From contig JAANBB010000120.1 in assembly GCA_014621425.1 (NCBI GenBank), positions 31,780-95,779 on the forward strand: a DNA stretch of 64,000 nt. Direction: 5' to 3'. The position numbers were made by a program, and so were the translations under genes. The notes under the pieces are model-generated. The model did no database searches, was not told the DNA's origin, and saw nothing but the letters and a program-made list of their open reading frames with translations. The DNA is from Cylindrodendrum hubeiense. Lineage: Eukaryota > Ascomycota > Sordariomycetes > Hypocreales > Nectriaceae. Below are positions 54,392 to 64,000 of the stretch, piece by piece; positions within the stretch are counted from its first letter, which is position 1; each line of letters opens with the position of its first letter.

Positions 54392-55623
54392 ATGTCAGCG
54401 GCCAATACCACGGACACGAGTCCGGCCGCAGCGGCGACCGAAGAGAGGGCCACTCCGGAGCCAACAGCGATCAGAACACCGGAACCCGCAACCCCACAGC
54501 TTGTCGAGGTTGAAACGCCAGCCATCACACCCGTGACAGAGCCTATCGATGACGAAGAGCTTGAGATAGAGGGGTGGGATAGGACCACCAGCACGTCGAC
54601 ATCGATTAGTACAAGCATTTACCGCCACTCATGGGAAAACGGTCGCCGCTTCCACAGTTACAAGCACGGCCGCTACCCGATCCCCAACGACGACATCGAA
54701 CAGAACCGAGAGGACATAAAGCATGCTATGATGCTCGAGATTACCGATGGCAAGCTGTACTATGCGCCTTTAAGCAAAAATGCGCAGAAGATTATTGATG
54801 TAGGGACAGGCACGGGCATATGGGCAGTTGAAAGTTCGCTCTTCTTTATCCGCTGGTTGAAACCAACGTCTCGGAGGATCAACTGCATGTTGCTAACGGG
54901 AAAACGTCAACTGTAGTTGCAGATCAGATACCCAGCGCACAGGTTGTGGGTATCGATCTCTCTCCTATCCAACCAATTTGGGTACCTTCAAATTGCCAGT
55001 TCCTAGTCGATGATGCCGAGGAAGAGTGGATGAACGGGGACAACTACGACTTGGTCCACATGCGCTCCATGTCTTCCGTTTTGAAGGATATTCCCAAGGT
55101 GCTGCGCCACTCCTACAGGTAAGCTATTTGCCTGCCTCTTGTTTATGTCAGTACTCAGGCTGACACAATACAAAGTGCACTCAAACCTGGTGGTTGGCTC
55201 GAGATGCAAGAGCTGCAAGCCGTCCTGCATTGCGATGACGACACGATGCCCGACGATGACGGCCTGTTACAATACTATAAGACTCTAAATAGTGCCTTAA
55301 CGCGCTTTGGCATGGACCTCGAAATGCCTCGCAAGCTCCGGTCGCTCCTGGAAGAGGCCGGCTTCGTTAACATCCACCACATCCCCAAAAAGGTGCCCGT
55401 GGGCCCCTGGGCAAGCGACCGTTACCTCCGCGTTGCAGGACTCTACTTACGCGAGGCCATCTCACACCTGATCCCTGCCACAACTAGCAAATCGTTTCGT
55501 GCGCTGGGTCTGTCTGAAGCCGAGTGCGAGATGATAGCTATGAGTGCAAGGCAGGCGCTTCAAGACATGTCGAGACATCGGTATCTACCATTTCACTTCT
55601 GGACCGCCCAGAAGCCAGAATAA
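54392..55623 (+). CDS. LaeA-like SAM-dependent methyltransferase
   Basis: Exons 54392-54833, 54917-55118 and 55176-55623 give 363 residues. The N-terminal 70 residues are disordered and rich in Ala, Thr, Pro and Glu. RHSWENGRRFHSYKHGRYPIPND leads into the SAM-binding motif DVGTGTGIWA (about 137-146). GIDLSPIQPIWVPSNCQF and the C-terminal LPFHFWTAQKP are typical of the LaeA/Tam-type family. LaeA itself is a nuclear regulator of secondary metabolism, but many paralogues are of unknown role. Intron 1 uses the less usual donor GTTCGC. As a stand-alone gene beside P450s and a regulator it could be a metabolic methyltransferase or a local regulator. Confidence 0.87.
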
Positions 55624-57198
55624 AGGTGGAATCAACCCTAACTAAGTCAAAGATTTGAATCAATAGGTTATCACTGTAACTTGCGAGAGGCCTTGTTGCA
55701 TTGCCAGCTGTGTGATGATGTCATGACAACGCACGGCGGTCTTGGCATCTCTGCATCCGCGTAGAAGTATAACCCTTGGAGAGCATCAGGGGCTTGCAAA
55801 GTTGGGTTTTTAGCGACTGATATGCTTGATTAGACATGAGCGGGAATGATACTAAACTGAGAGTGTGGGCCGAGTCAAAAGCGCCACATTTCACCTTAAT
55901 GTCCTGCCTATTTTGGCACTCATCAACGGCTTCCCAAAGTTGAGCTCTGCCCGCTGCATTTGTGCATTACATCCTAGTTTATTCCGCGCACTTGCTGTTC
56001 TTGCGGCTCGTGAAGGTCCGACTCGTTTAGGGCACTCCGTTGACCTAAATAGGTTATATCAAAGGAACGGTGTTGATAGGGCAACGGGTTGGTCTTAGTG
56101 GATGCGTTAAATGTCTGATAAACGAACGGTTTGGATTCCTCGAATGACGTACAGGCAAGCTCTAGACTAGGCGTGGTACCAATCCATCCCCACCTTCCAA
56201 ATCAGGGATTTATGGCCGGTCAGAAGATTCTGTCCATTCGTGGTTTGCGAATGATTATCGCAGATAAACGCCAAACCAGAGGTCTATTCTTATGGCAAGT
56301 CCCACACGCCTTCCTATTCTGTACGATCCGTTGATCCTCCTTCAAGTAGGAGCGAAGGCGATCTACTCTTGACCATGTGTACTACACAAGACGCATCTGC
56401 ACTATACAAGTCAGGCCACCCAACTCGTTGCCTTTCCATACAACCTCGGTAATATTCATCCGCCGAGAGACACATCACCTGGCTTAGCATTTTATCGGTC
56501 AATGATCTGACGCCTAGCTCATTTCCACCAACACGAAGCCATTGAATCGGTTTGTCGTCATTTTTCTTGCGTATAGTCGTTACGGCACGATATCAGTGAC
56601 CGACCGCGACATGTGCACCATAAATATCTCCAATTCAATCACATTTAACACCTCATATCTAAAGGCCTCTTATTCTTCTGTTTTCGTTCTATGTATTACT
56701 ATGTTTTTGTTAATGCATTGAAGAACACAACAGAAACATGATTTCGGGCTATCCAAATGTCCTCCGAGCCTAATTAACTCCAAAATAGTAGGCGTCTACT
56801 AAGGAGCGGACGATTGTTACACCTGCTGACTGGACTGCAGAGGATTGGGTTACATTCAGCTACAACCCCTCTTGTGTAAGGGCATCCTTTCTAGCTGCTG
56901 GTGATCATACAGGTGCCACATGAGATGCCGTTATCACCCACGCGCTAACTCAACACACCCTATTGGCCACGCATGTAACGCAGATGCTACCTCCCCTTTT
57001 TGACTAGCCTTTCACTCCACGTTATCTGCATGCCAATATGAGTCTTAGCCGCAAGGGGATACATGCCGTGATTTTGATTCACAGAGTGATGTGATACCCG
57101 GAACTTGAGAAAAGAGGGCTTAATAGCAGATTATGTATACATATAAGTGGCACCTCTCGCACTTATTCAAGCTCCCTTGTTTCCTCACGCAACCAACC
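55624..57198. other. Gene-free region
   Basis: About 1.6 kb. Short frames (for example 55865-56098, 56131-56334) show no recognisable family. No RNA gene seen. Confidence 0.5.
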
Positions 57199-57737
57199 AT
57201 GTATTTCTTCAAATCTATCGCAACGTTATTGGCCATTGTTCCTGGCGGTCTCTGCGCTCCGGTTGAGGTCGCAGCCCTTGACAAGCGGGCCGATGCTCAA
57301 TGGCTAGTATTCCCTCTGCCTTCAAATACTACATCATGTTCCTATAAATGTAGAAGTGACTAATATCCGATTAGTGGTTCCAACTATTATACAGCTGCTC
57401 AAGTTAATGCAGCCAGCGTTCGAGCATGCAGTCACTACAATGCTGGCACAACCGTCAGCGGATACCCTCACACGTACAATAACTATGAGGCGTTCACTTT
57501 TGCTGTGTCTGGACCGTACCAAGAATTTCCGATTTTAAGTAGCGGCTCTTTGTATACCGGAGGTGAGTGATAGTTACTTTCTATTACCCTTACACTATCC
57601 AATCTGTTTGTTAATCAACGTACTATTGAACAGGCTCACCTGGTGCGGATCGAGTCATCATCAACACATCGTGCAAGCAGGCAGGGACTATTACGCACAC
57701 GGGGGCGAGTGGGAACGCATTTGTTGCTTGTACTTGA
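57199..57737 (+). pseudogene. Secreted guanyl-specific RNase (T1/F1 type), interrupted
   Basis: A signal peptide (MYFFKSIATLLAIVPGGLCAP) and a short propeptide ending LDKR precede the RNase. The T1/F1 fold is plain: CSYKC, GSNYYTAAQV, GYPHTYNNYEAF, GPYQEFPIL, and, after a GT-AG intron at 57563-57633, GSPGADRVI and [15 protein letters not shown]. The base-binding and catalytic stretches, including the YNNYE loop, the Glu in FPIL context and the final His, are present. Between KC and GSN there are 24 extra bases holding an in-frame TAA (57361-57363). They look like a shrunken intron: GTAGAAG at 57350, a TGACTAAT branch-like site, and TTAG ending at 57374. At 25 bp it is too short for normal splicing and would shift the frame. 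No ribotoxin-specific insertion is seen. Confidence 0.75.
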
Positions 57738-60099
57738 GTATTCGAAGAATGAAAAGAGTCACTTAGGGGGTTCATAATTTGATTGTCGAATCTTTGCTTA
57801 TTTTGCCTTGTTTCCACTATCTCTACAAATCAACTATGAGTGTCTCCACTACCCTAAGGTCAGATTTATACAATCTGTTCTGGCTTGTACATCTGAGGCA
57901 AATACCTATCATCACTGTTGTGTAGCATCTTTGGAGTCACGTGAGCATTCAGGTCTTCCGTCATGAAAGTTCCAGGTTGATGTGTAAATTGAACTCTCAT
58001 GATTCATTCACCGCTTTTGTTTCAGTCATGAGGGGAAATGGTCCGCGGCATCCCAGCCAGCTACTGCACAGTACGGGAATTGAAATATGTTAGGCGTCGA
58101 ACGACAGTGGATGATGGACTAGCTCCTAGTAAGGCACGGATAAAAGCGTTCGACAAATTCTAAATAAATATCGAAACGTTCACTCACAGCTCCCTGTCAA
58201 TATTACTCATGTCTCCTGCGCCACGAGGCTATCTCTTTTCAATTACTCCCCATAGCGTATCAGCTTACAAGCAGTAGAGACTAGCAGAAGTGTTAATGAC
58301 TGACATGAATAGTGTCGATAACACCAGAAGGTCATCAAACACAATTCAGCTCTGTATAATCAACCTTCATCATCAGTTTCCGCATTAATTATATCTCTTG
58401 AGTGCATAAATGCTTTGGGGCTGCTGGGAATTCCCCCAGGTTTGAGAGATAGCAATTTCTCAATGGGCGGCTCAGTTGTAGATGAGGTATCTGCTAACAG
58501 AAGTGTATACCGGCTCAAATCCGATTTGTTCCAGACAGCCCCACAAGCATTTCTGCACTCGAAGAGATTGTGTAAATGTGTGTGTCACCGCCACCCCCTG
58601 TTGTACCATCTGACTTAACCCAAATCGCATTAAGCATAAACCAGGCGTGGGCTGCTGGACAGGTGGCGTCGATCTAGACCGACGTGTCAACCTTGGCTGA
58701 ACGGTGTGGCACCTGCGTCGGATGTATAGCGGGGTTAACTAATTTGGCGGGTTTCCCCCTCCCCCAGAGGCGTGCATTAGTGGTAATGGGCGCGGTTGCG
58801 GATTTTTCTTGTCAGAGTGCGATTGGTAGCCTTACAATACCTAAGGCAGGTTACTGTAGTCTAGCGTAGGGTGAGCGAATTTCTCAAGTGTGACACTATT
58901 GACCTGGGCTTGGTAGGAGGCGACGCCGCGGCTACAGCCGGAGTCAAGCCCGGAATACAAGCCGTGACTGAGAATAAAAATGCGATCAAGTGTAATCTAT
59001 ACGGCCTTTGATCAATCCAGGATAGCTATAGAGCATGCGCTCAGGGATTACTTCAGGAAGAAGAAATTCAGAAGTTTAGTTCTTTAAATTTGTCCATGAT
59101 GCTACAATAGCCTAACGAAGATAAGTGGCTCAGCCATTCATGATGCCAAATGCCAACAGCGAGATTTTCGCTCGTGGAATACTTTGGCGGCAAAAGCACA
59201 CATTACAATCACAGCATTAAAATATAACTCGTTCTAGATCAAAGCCGAAAGGCCTCTCACCTGTACCTAGCATGCATTTAATGACTGGTCCTCTGACATC
59301 GCTTCCTCATGCACCTCCGTTCGTAAGCTGAAAAGGAACTCAGGGATAATACCGCGAATGTGTGTCCCGGGTAAGAAGAAATATGTATTGGTTTGTACGA
59401 TGCGCTCAGTAACAGACACATTTAACGCCACAAGCAGCCACAAGCAGCCACAGCGGTAAGTGCGGTGGTCATGCAGAGACATCCGCAGTGGCGGTATTGT
59501 TTGAGCATCTGTGATAGGTCTTTCTTTTATAATATACAGACCACGAGCAAGGATCGTGTCCAGGATTGAAGAGAGAGATGTTCGAGGCCAGAACGAGGGA
59601 CTTTTAGGGCTGACCACGCGCCACGCTCCTCTGTTTTAGTGCTGCTGTGAGCCTATGGCGGAAGACGCGGGTTCTTTTAGGCAATTGATTGTGGAGATTA
59701 GACATTTTGCTAGTACAACTTGGCATTCGACCATATCCGTTTTGGGAATCAATAGCGGCGTCTTCTCTTTCTAGGACCTCAGAGCTGAAAGCCTGGCGCC
59801 TAAAACGCTCAGCAGCGTACGGCTATTTGGGCCTTGACCTAAAGTTGCCTGGTCCTGGTCTGTTTACCCCTATCTTGGTCATGGAAGTCCTCGCGCAGCT
59901 AGACCTAGCCTCAACGGCATGCCTAGGTGTTGGACCAGCCAGAGGTAGAAGTGATCATGATGAGAAATGAGTATTTAAGTAGGTGCCGGCTACCTCAGTC
60001 TAATCAACCTGTCTCCCCACCATCATCACACTCGATCATCAACAATCCACTCCTGGGATCACACGCTCTTTTCTTTCTGATTCAATAACCACCGGAATC
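57738..60099. other. Gene-free region with a decayed gene fragment
   Basis: 2.4 kb without an intact gene. It contains the carboxylesterase-like relic (57792-57910) and a 10-bp tandem (CCACAAGCAG, about 2.5 copies, near 59428-59452). Frames at 58415-58618 and 59689-59970 are not recognised. Confidence 0.5.
57792..57910 (+). pseudogene. Relic of the carboxylesterase 5' end
   Basis: This stretch aligns with 62480-62599, covering about 44 bp of leader, the ATG and the first 25 codons or so. By eye roughly three quarters of bases agree, with at most one or two single-base gaps. Shared runs include CTTTGC, CCCTAA, GAGGCAAAT and CCTATC. Similarity stops abruptly after CCTATC. Several differences are A in the relic for G in the gene, as expected of RIP or deamination decay. 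It has lost its reading frame. Confidence 0.6.
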
Positions 60100-61402
60100 A
60101 TGAAGTTCACCGCTGTTCTTTGTGGCTTCACTGGGCTTTTCAGCCTGGCCCTTGCCGTCGCACCCGTCAAGAACGCTGACATCTCGGCCGACATTGTTGT
60201 CCCCGATAAGTACATCGTTAAATACAAGTCTGCCGCCGGCTCCAGCAACAGAAAGAAGCACGAAAGCGACATCACCAAGAAGGCCAAGAAGAAGAACAAG
60301 AAGGGTGTTGTCAACACCATCAGCATCGACGGGTTCCAGGGCTACGTTGTTGAGATCCCGGCCTCGGAGCTTAATGATATTGCCAATTCTGACCTGGTCA
60401 GCATTCTTCTCAACCTTGACACTTTCAGCGACAAGCACTGACTTCCGTGTTTAGATCGAGTACATCGAGAAGGATAGTGTCGTCAATGCCACTGCTGTAG
60501 CCGCTAGCCCCGAGCACCTCGAGAAGCGCGCCTTTACCACCCAGGCTAGCGCCCCGTGGGGTCTTGCTCGCATCTCGCACAAGGCTGGTGGTAACACTGG
60601 TTCCTTTGAATCTGGCTACTACTATGATGGTAGTGCCGGTGCTTATGTGCGCGTTTACGTGGTCGACTCGGGCATCCGCACCACCCACACCGAATTTGCG
60701 GGTCGTGCCATCTGGGGCGTCAACTATATCACTGGCTCGCCCAACACGGATGAGTTCGGCCATGGCACTCACGTTGCCGGCACTATTGCTGGCAAGACGT
60801 ACGGCGTGGCTAAGCGTGCGACCGTAGTGGCTGTCAAGGTGCTCGACAAGACCGGATCTGGTACCATGTCCGGCATAATCTTGGGACTGAACTGGGCTGT
60901 CAACAACGCCAAGGGGCTCGGTGTCGCCAGCAAGTCAGTTGTCAACATGTCCCTTGGTGGCGCCTACACTGCCTCGGTCAACGCTGCTGTCAAGGCTGCC
61001 ACCGATGCTGGCCTCACCGTCGTTGTCGCTGCTGGCAACAACAATGATGACAGCTCATACTACTCTCCCGCTTCTGCTCCCACCGCTATCACTGTTGGTG
61101 CTGTCGAAGGTACTAACTTCCGCGCTTGGTTCTCTAACTATGGCTCCTTGGTTGATATCTTCGCTCCTGGTGTCAGCACCCTTAGCGCCTACCATACCAG
61201 CGACACTGCCACCAGATATTTGGCTGGCACTAGCATGGCTACTCCCCATGTTGCTGGTCTTGCTGCTTATTTCATTACCAAGGATAAGCTCTCCGGTTCC
61301 ACCGCGGTCAGCAATCGCATTTTCACCGCTGCTGTTAGTGGTGTTGTTGCAGACCCCGTTGGCAGCTGGAACCGTCTTGCTTATAATGCTGGTGGGGCTT
61401 AA
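60100..61402 (+). CDS. Subtilisin-like serine protease (proteinase K/Pr1-type, S8)
   Basis: Exons 60100-60396 and 60455-61402 give 414 residues. The signal peptide (MKFTAVLCGFTGLFSLALA) is followed by an I9 inhibitor propeptide (PDKYIVKYK...YIEKDSVV) ending at about EKR124, a Kex2-like cleavage point before AFTTQASAPWGLARISH. The catalytic triad is Asp in VVDSGI (about 170), His in GHGTHVAG (202) and Ser in GTSMATPHVAG (359), with the oxyanion Asn in AAGNNN. These secreted enzymes digest protein outside the cell, in nutrition or in attack on insect, nematode or plant tissue. Length is normal. Codon use is strongly biased to C- or T-ending codons, as in highly expressed genes. Confidence 0.93.
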
Positions 61403-62523
61403 ACGATGGGGGTTGACCAGTACTGTTATAACCGTTCCTTCTTTTATTTTCAATGTCGAGTCTGGAGTCAGGGTGTGTAAAGCTAGTTATGAGCTTACTG
61501 GTGGTATTTCCCAGTCTGTGAAGCAGTTTAATTTTATAAACAACCTCTTATTGAGCTAAATCTTATTATATTTTACTTGAGAATAATTACTATCATATCC
61601 TTGGTAATATTGATCAAACCTATAGTTTTATATATCTAAATGAGGGATATCATTATCTTGACTACATTAAATATCTCGATACTTTATTCATGTGGAATTT
61701 TCGTATAGTATACAGATACAGAGGGAGTTTATTACTTCTGTATTAGTATCACAAAAGGAGAATACAATTTCATACAATATAACTATTACGTTATACATGT
61801 ATTCTTTCTTATTTCTTATTACGGTCTTATTTCCTAACCTAGTATATTTAACAAAGAATAATTACTCAATTATTCATATCACCTATACTTAATCTATTAA
61901 TTCTTTCTAAAGTTATCTCAGAACTACACTATTAGTAGTCTATGAGAATTGCTATGTTCATCTATATAGTATACTTTCAGTTCTTCTATACCAGAGTCTT
62001 GTAGAAACCCTTTTCAATACTTATCACAAAATTGTTTCGAGGAAGTGGGCAAAACAAGTTTGAAGTACTGATAAATTGCACTATCAGTCTGAATGTCTGT
62101 CGCCTACAGGTGCTGACGCGTCATATTCGCGGCCAATCTATTTCGTACACGAAGCCAATGATAGTGGGATGTCCAAATAAATAATTAGCCGAAACTTTCA
62201 TAGATGCATGTCCTATTTGTATATGACGATTGATTTATAGAATGAATCCTAACTCTGCGTGTCCTGACAAATCATGCCATTACACGGCGAGATCCACAAT
62301 ACGCCCGTTCAGATATGTTGACCATCCCTGCCTTGGTAGCATTAACCTCGGCAGATCAAACTCGAATAGTGTGATAGTTTGCGTACTTCCATGATTGGTA
62401 GATATTCCGTGCCAGGGCCCTGGTTCAGGCTGATAACGGCTAAATCGGTTGATACTCAAGTATATGAAGTATTGAGTCCCTTTGCCATTTGGTCATTGTT
62501 CCTACCATCTCCACACATCAATC
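61403..62523. other. AT-rich intergenic region
   Basis: About 1.1 kb, extremely AT-rich from 61550 to 62000 with many TATA-type stretches. No gene seen. It looks like RIP-degraded or low-constraint sequence. Confidence 0.5.
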
Positions 62524-63888
62524 ATGAAGGTCTCTGCTGCCCTAAAATCCGCATTGATACCGGCCATTCTGTCTTATACGTCGGAGGCAAATGCCTATCT
62601 TTACAACACAACTATTCAGACTAAGTACGGCTCTGTCCAGGGTGTCCCCGCGCTCAATGCTACGTGCTGCTCCTACCTCGATGGTTATGAGAGCGTCACT
62701 GTCTGGAGAAGTATTCCCTTTGCTGCCGACACAGGCGGTGCAAATCGATGGAAAGCACCACAACCTCGGGCTCCTTGGAACACGACTTATGTAGCCGACA
62801 CTTTTGGGTCCGCTTGCCCCGCTGGCACCGCGCCATATGGCAGTCCTGACACTGTCTACGATGAGGACTGTCTCCACGTCAACATCTGGACTTCGGCAAA
62901 TAGCACGGCCGAGAAACGACCAGTGATGATCTGGAGCTATCCTGCAGGCGCTAACAATGCTTGGACCATGTTTGATGGCGGTGCCATGTCGCTCCAGGAC
63001 GTCGTGGTCGTCAATTACAACTACCGCACTGGCCCCTATGGCTGGCTTGCGCTACCAGAACTGTTTGAGGAGTCCGGAAATGTCACCACAGGCAACTACG
63101 GTATCCTTGACCAGGTTGCGGCGCTGAAGTGGGTGCATGAGAACATCGCCGACTTTGGTGGTGACCCAGATCGCATCACCACGGTCGGTCAGTCTGCCGG
63201 CAGTGCCGCCGTTTACCACACCGTCAACAGTCCTCTTGCCAAAGGCCTGATCGTTGGAGCCATTGCGGAGAGCGGCATTCGAGACCCTCGTGACCCAGCG
63301 TCAACTTCGCTTGCAGAGGGATACAACAACATGTCCACTTCCGTTTCTCTCAGCCGGGAACTCATGGATCTCCTCAATGTTACCACGATCAAAGACTTAC
63401 GCAATGTCTCTGCCTACACCATTAACGAATACAGTGGATTCACCTCCTTTTCTAACTGGAGAGGAACCTTGGATGGCTATGCTCTTCCCATGACCTACTG
63501 GGAGGAGCTCGCCAACGGCCCTGCGAACGACGTCCCTCTCATCACTGGTAACACCAAAGACGAATCTGGCGCTGGCTACGGTACCAATAATACAGTTGAT
63601 CAATTCGAGAAATCGATCAATTCAACATATGGATCTTATGCGGGCCAGTTTATCAAGGCGTACTCGTCATCCAACTCGACCGAAGCATCCATGAACGCGA
63701 ACCTCCTCGCTCGTGACGCGTCCCTCGTCGGCTCCTGGAACTTCGGTACATGCTGGTCCAAGACATCTTCGTCGCCCTTCTATACCTACTACTGGGATCA
63801 CGCCCCGCCTGGACAGGAACGGGGCGCTTATCACATGTCTGAGATTTTCTATGTCTTTAACAACCTATACGGTACTGATCTACCATGA
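62524..63888 (+). CDS. Secreted type-B carboxylesterase/lipase, 3' end uncertain
   Basis: From the ATG at 62524 there are 454 residues. A signal peptide (to about EANA) precedes a carboxylesterase fold: CLHVNIW, the nucleophile elbow GQSAGS (Ser at about 224; most relatives have GESAG), TKDESG for the acid and GAYHMSEIFYVFNN for the base His. It would hydrolyse esters or lipids outside the cell. The family continues for some 80 or more residues past NNLY with a DxPW pattern; here the frame stops at TGA (63886-63888) right after GTDLP. Either TGG lost a base, or an intron begins at GTACTG near 63874 and the rest lies at or beyond the window end. Intactness therefore cannot be judged. Confidence 0.75.
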   Translation: MKVSAALKSALIPAILSYTSEANAYLYNTTIQTKYGSVQGVPALNATCCSYLDGYESVTVWRSIPFAADTGGANRWKAPQPRAPWNTTYVADTFGSACPAGTAPYGSPDTVYDEDCLHVNIWTSANSTAEKRPVMIWSYPAGANNAWTMFDGGAMSLQDVVVVNYNYRTGPYGWLALPELFEESGNVTTGNYGILDQVAALKWVHENIADFGGDPDRITTVGQSAGSAAVYHTVNSPLAKGLIVGAIAESGIRDPRDPASTSLAEGYNNMSTSVSLSRELMDLLNVTTIKDLRNVSAYTINEYSGFTSFSNWRGTLDGYALPMTYWEELANGPANDVPLITGNTKDESGAGYGTNNTVDQFEKSINSTYGSYAGQFIKAYSSSNSTEASMNANLLARDASLVGSWNFGTCWSKTSSSPFYTYYWDHAPPGQERGAYHMSEIFYVFNNLYGTDLP

Positions 63889-64000
63889 CCTCAGCGGAAC
63901 CTCAGCGACACTGCCACCACTAAAACCACGACCTGCCTTAGAGTACTGCCTAGGTGCGAAGTACAGTAGCGGGTGAGCCTGGAGCCCACTCATTCACCAT

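Noticed and set aside
57199..57737. Ribotoxin (alpha-sarcin-like) identity
   Set aside because: The length and loops match plain T1/F1 RNases; the long extra loops of ribotoxins are absent.
59689..59970. 93-codon plus-strand frame upstream of the protease
   Set aside because: No recognisable domain and no splice partners; probably chance.
1..64000. tRNA, rRNA or CRISPR features
   Set aside because: No cloverleaf T-loop consensus, rRNA-like stretch or spaced repeat array was found by eye; a tRNAscan or Infernal run would settle it.

Overview
The window comes from a filamentous ascomycete (Pezizomycotina). The evidence is the frequent GT-AG introns of about 45-90 bp, the many Zn2Cys6 regulators, a LaeA-like methyltransferase, secreted fungal hydrolases and fungal-type transporters. 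The protease and the RNase relic look more like Sordariomycete than yeast proteins, but I cannot fix the class. No rRNA, tRNA, CRISPR array or intact transposon was seen. Gene models were built by hand by joining open frames at splice sites; exon coordinates are given in each entry.

Layout. (1) 0.6-10 kb: an ochratoxinase/imidazolonepropionase-type amidohydrolase, a frameshifted GH35/DUF5597-like glycosidase relic and two MFS transporters. (2) 10.5-15 kb: an 843-residue Zn2Cys6 regulator and an unknown multi-pass membrane protein. (3) 17.3-35.2 kb: an oxidative cluster with two Baeyer-Villiger-type monooxygenases, an SDR, a pathway-type Zn2Cys6 regulator, a flavin monooxygenase fused to a polytopic membrane domain, an epoxide-hydrolase-like alpha/beta hydrolase, an aldehyde dehydrogenase and a zinc alcohol dehydrogenase. 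There is no PKS, NRPS, terpene synthase or prenyltransferase. (4) 36-44.9 kb: a glycoside module with a sugar MFS transporter, a divergent Zn2Cys6 regulator, a GH1 beta-glucosidase and a saponin-hydrolase-type secreted protein. (5) 45-55.6 kb: one intact P450, one P450 with an in-frame TGA, a C2H2 plus Zn2Cys6 regulator and a LaeA-like methyltransferase. (6) 57-64 kb: secreted enzymes, namely a disrupted RNase T1/F1-type gene, a proteinase K-like subtilase and a carboxylesterase, plus a decayed duplicate of the 5' end of the carboxylesterase.

Main observation. An inverted repeat CGG-N6-CCG occurs 12 times between 15.1 and 38.4 kb by my reading. Almost every copy lies about 150-320 bp upstream of a gene in regions 3 and 4 or of the membrane-protein gene, and none was seen in the convergent intergenic gaps. 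It is a good candidate for the operator of a shared regulon, perhaps read by the regulator at 24240-26545, which carries a copy about 200 bp upstream of its own start. Taken with the gene content, regions 3 and 4 may form an inducible catabolic or detoxification island: saponin hydrolase and beta-glucosidase remove sugars, the MFS protein imports them, and BVMO, FMO, epoxide hydrolase, SDR, ADH and ALDH oxidise the aglycone or another terpenoid or cyclic ketone. The substrate is inference. Several edge genes are broken (glycosidase frameshift, P450 nonsense codon, RNase interruption, carboxylesterase 3' end), suggesting decay around a maintained core.
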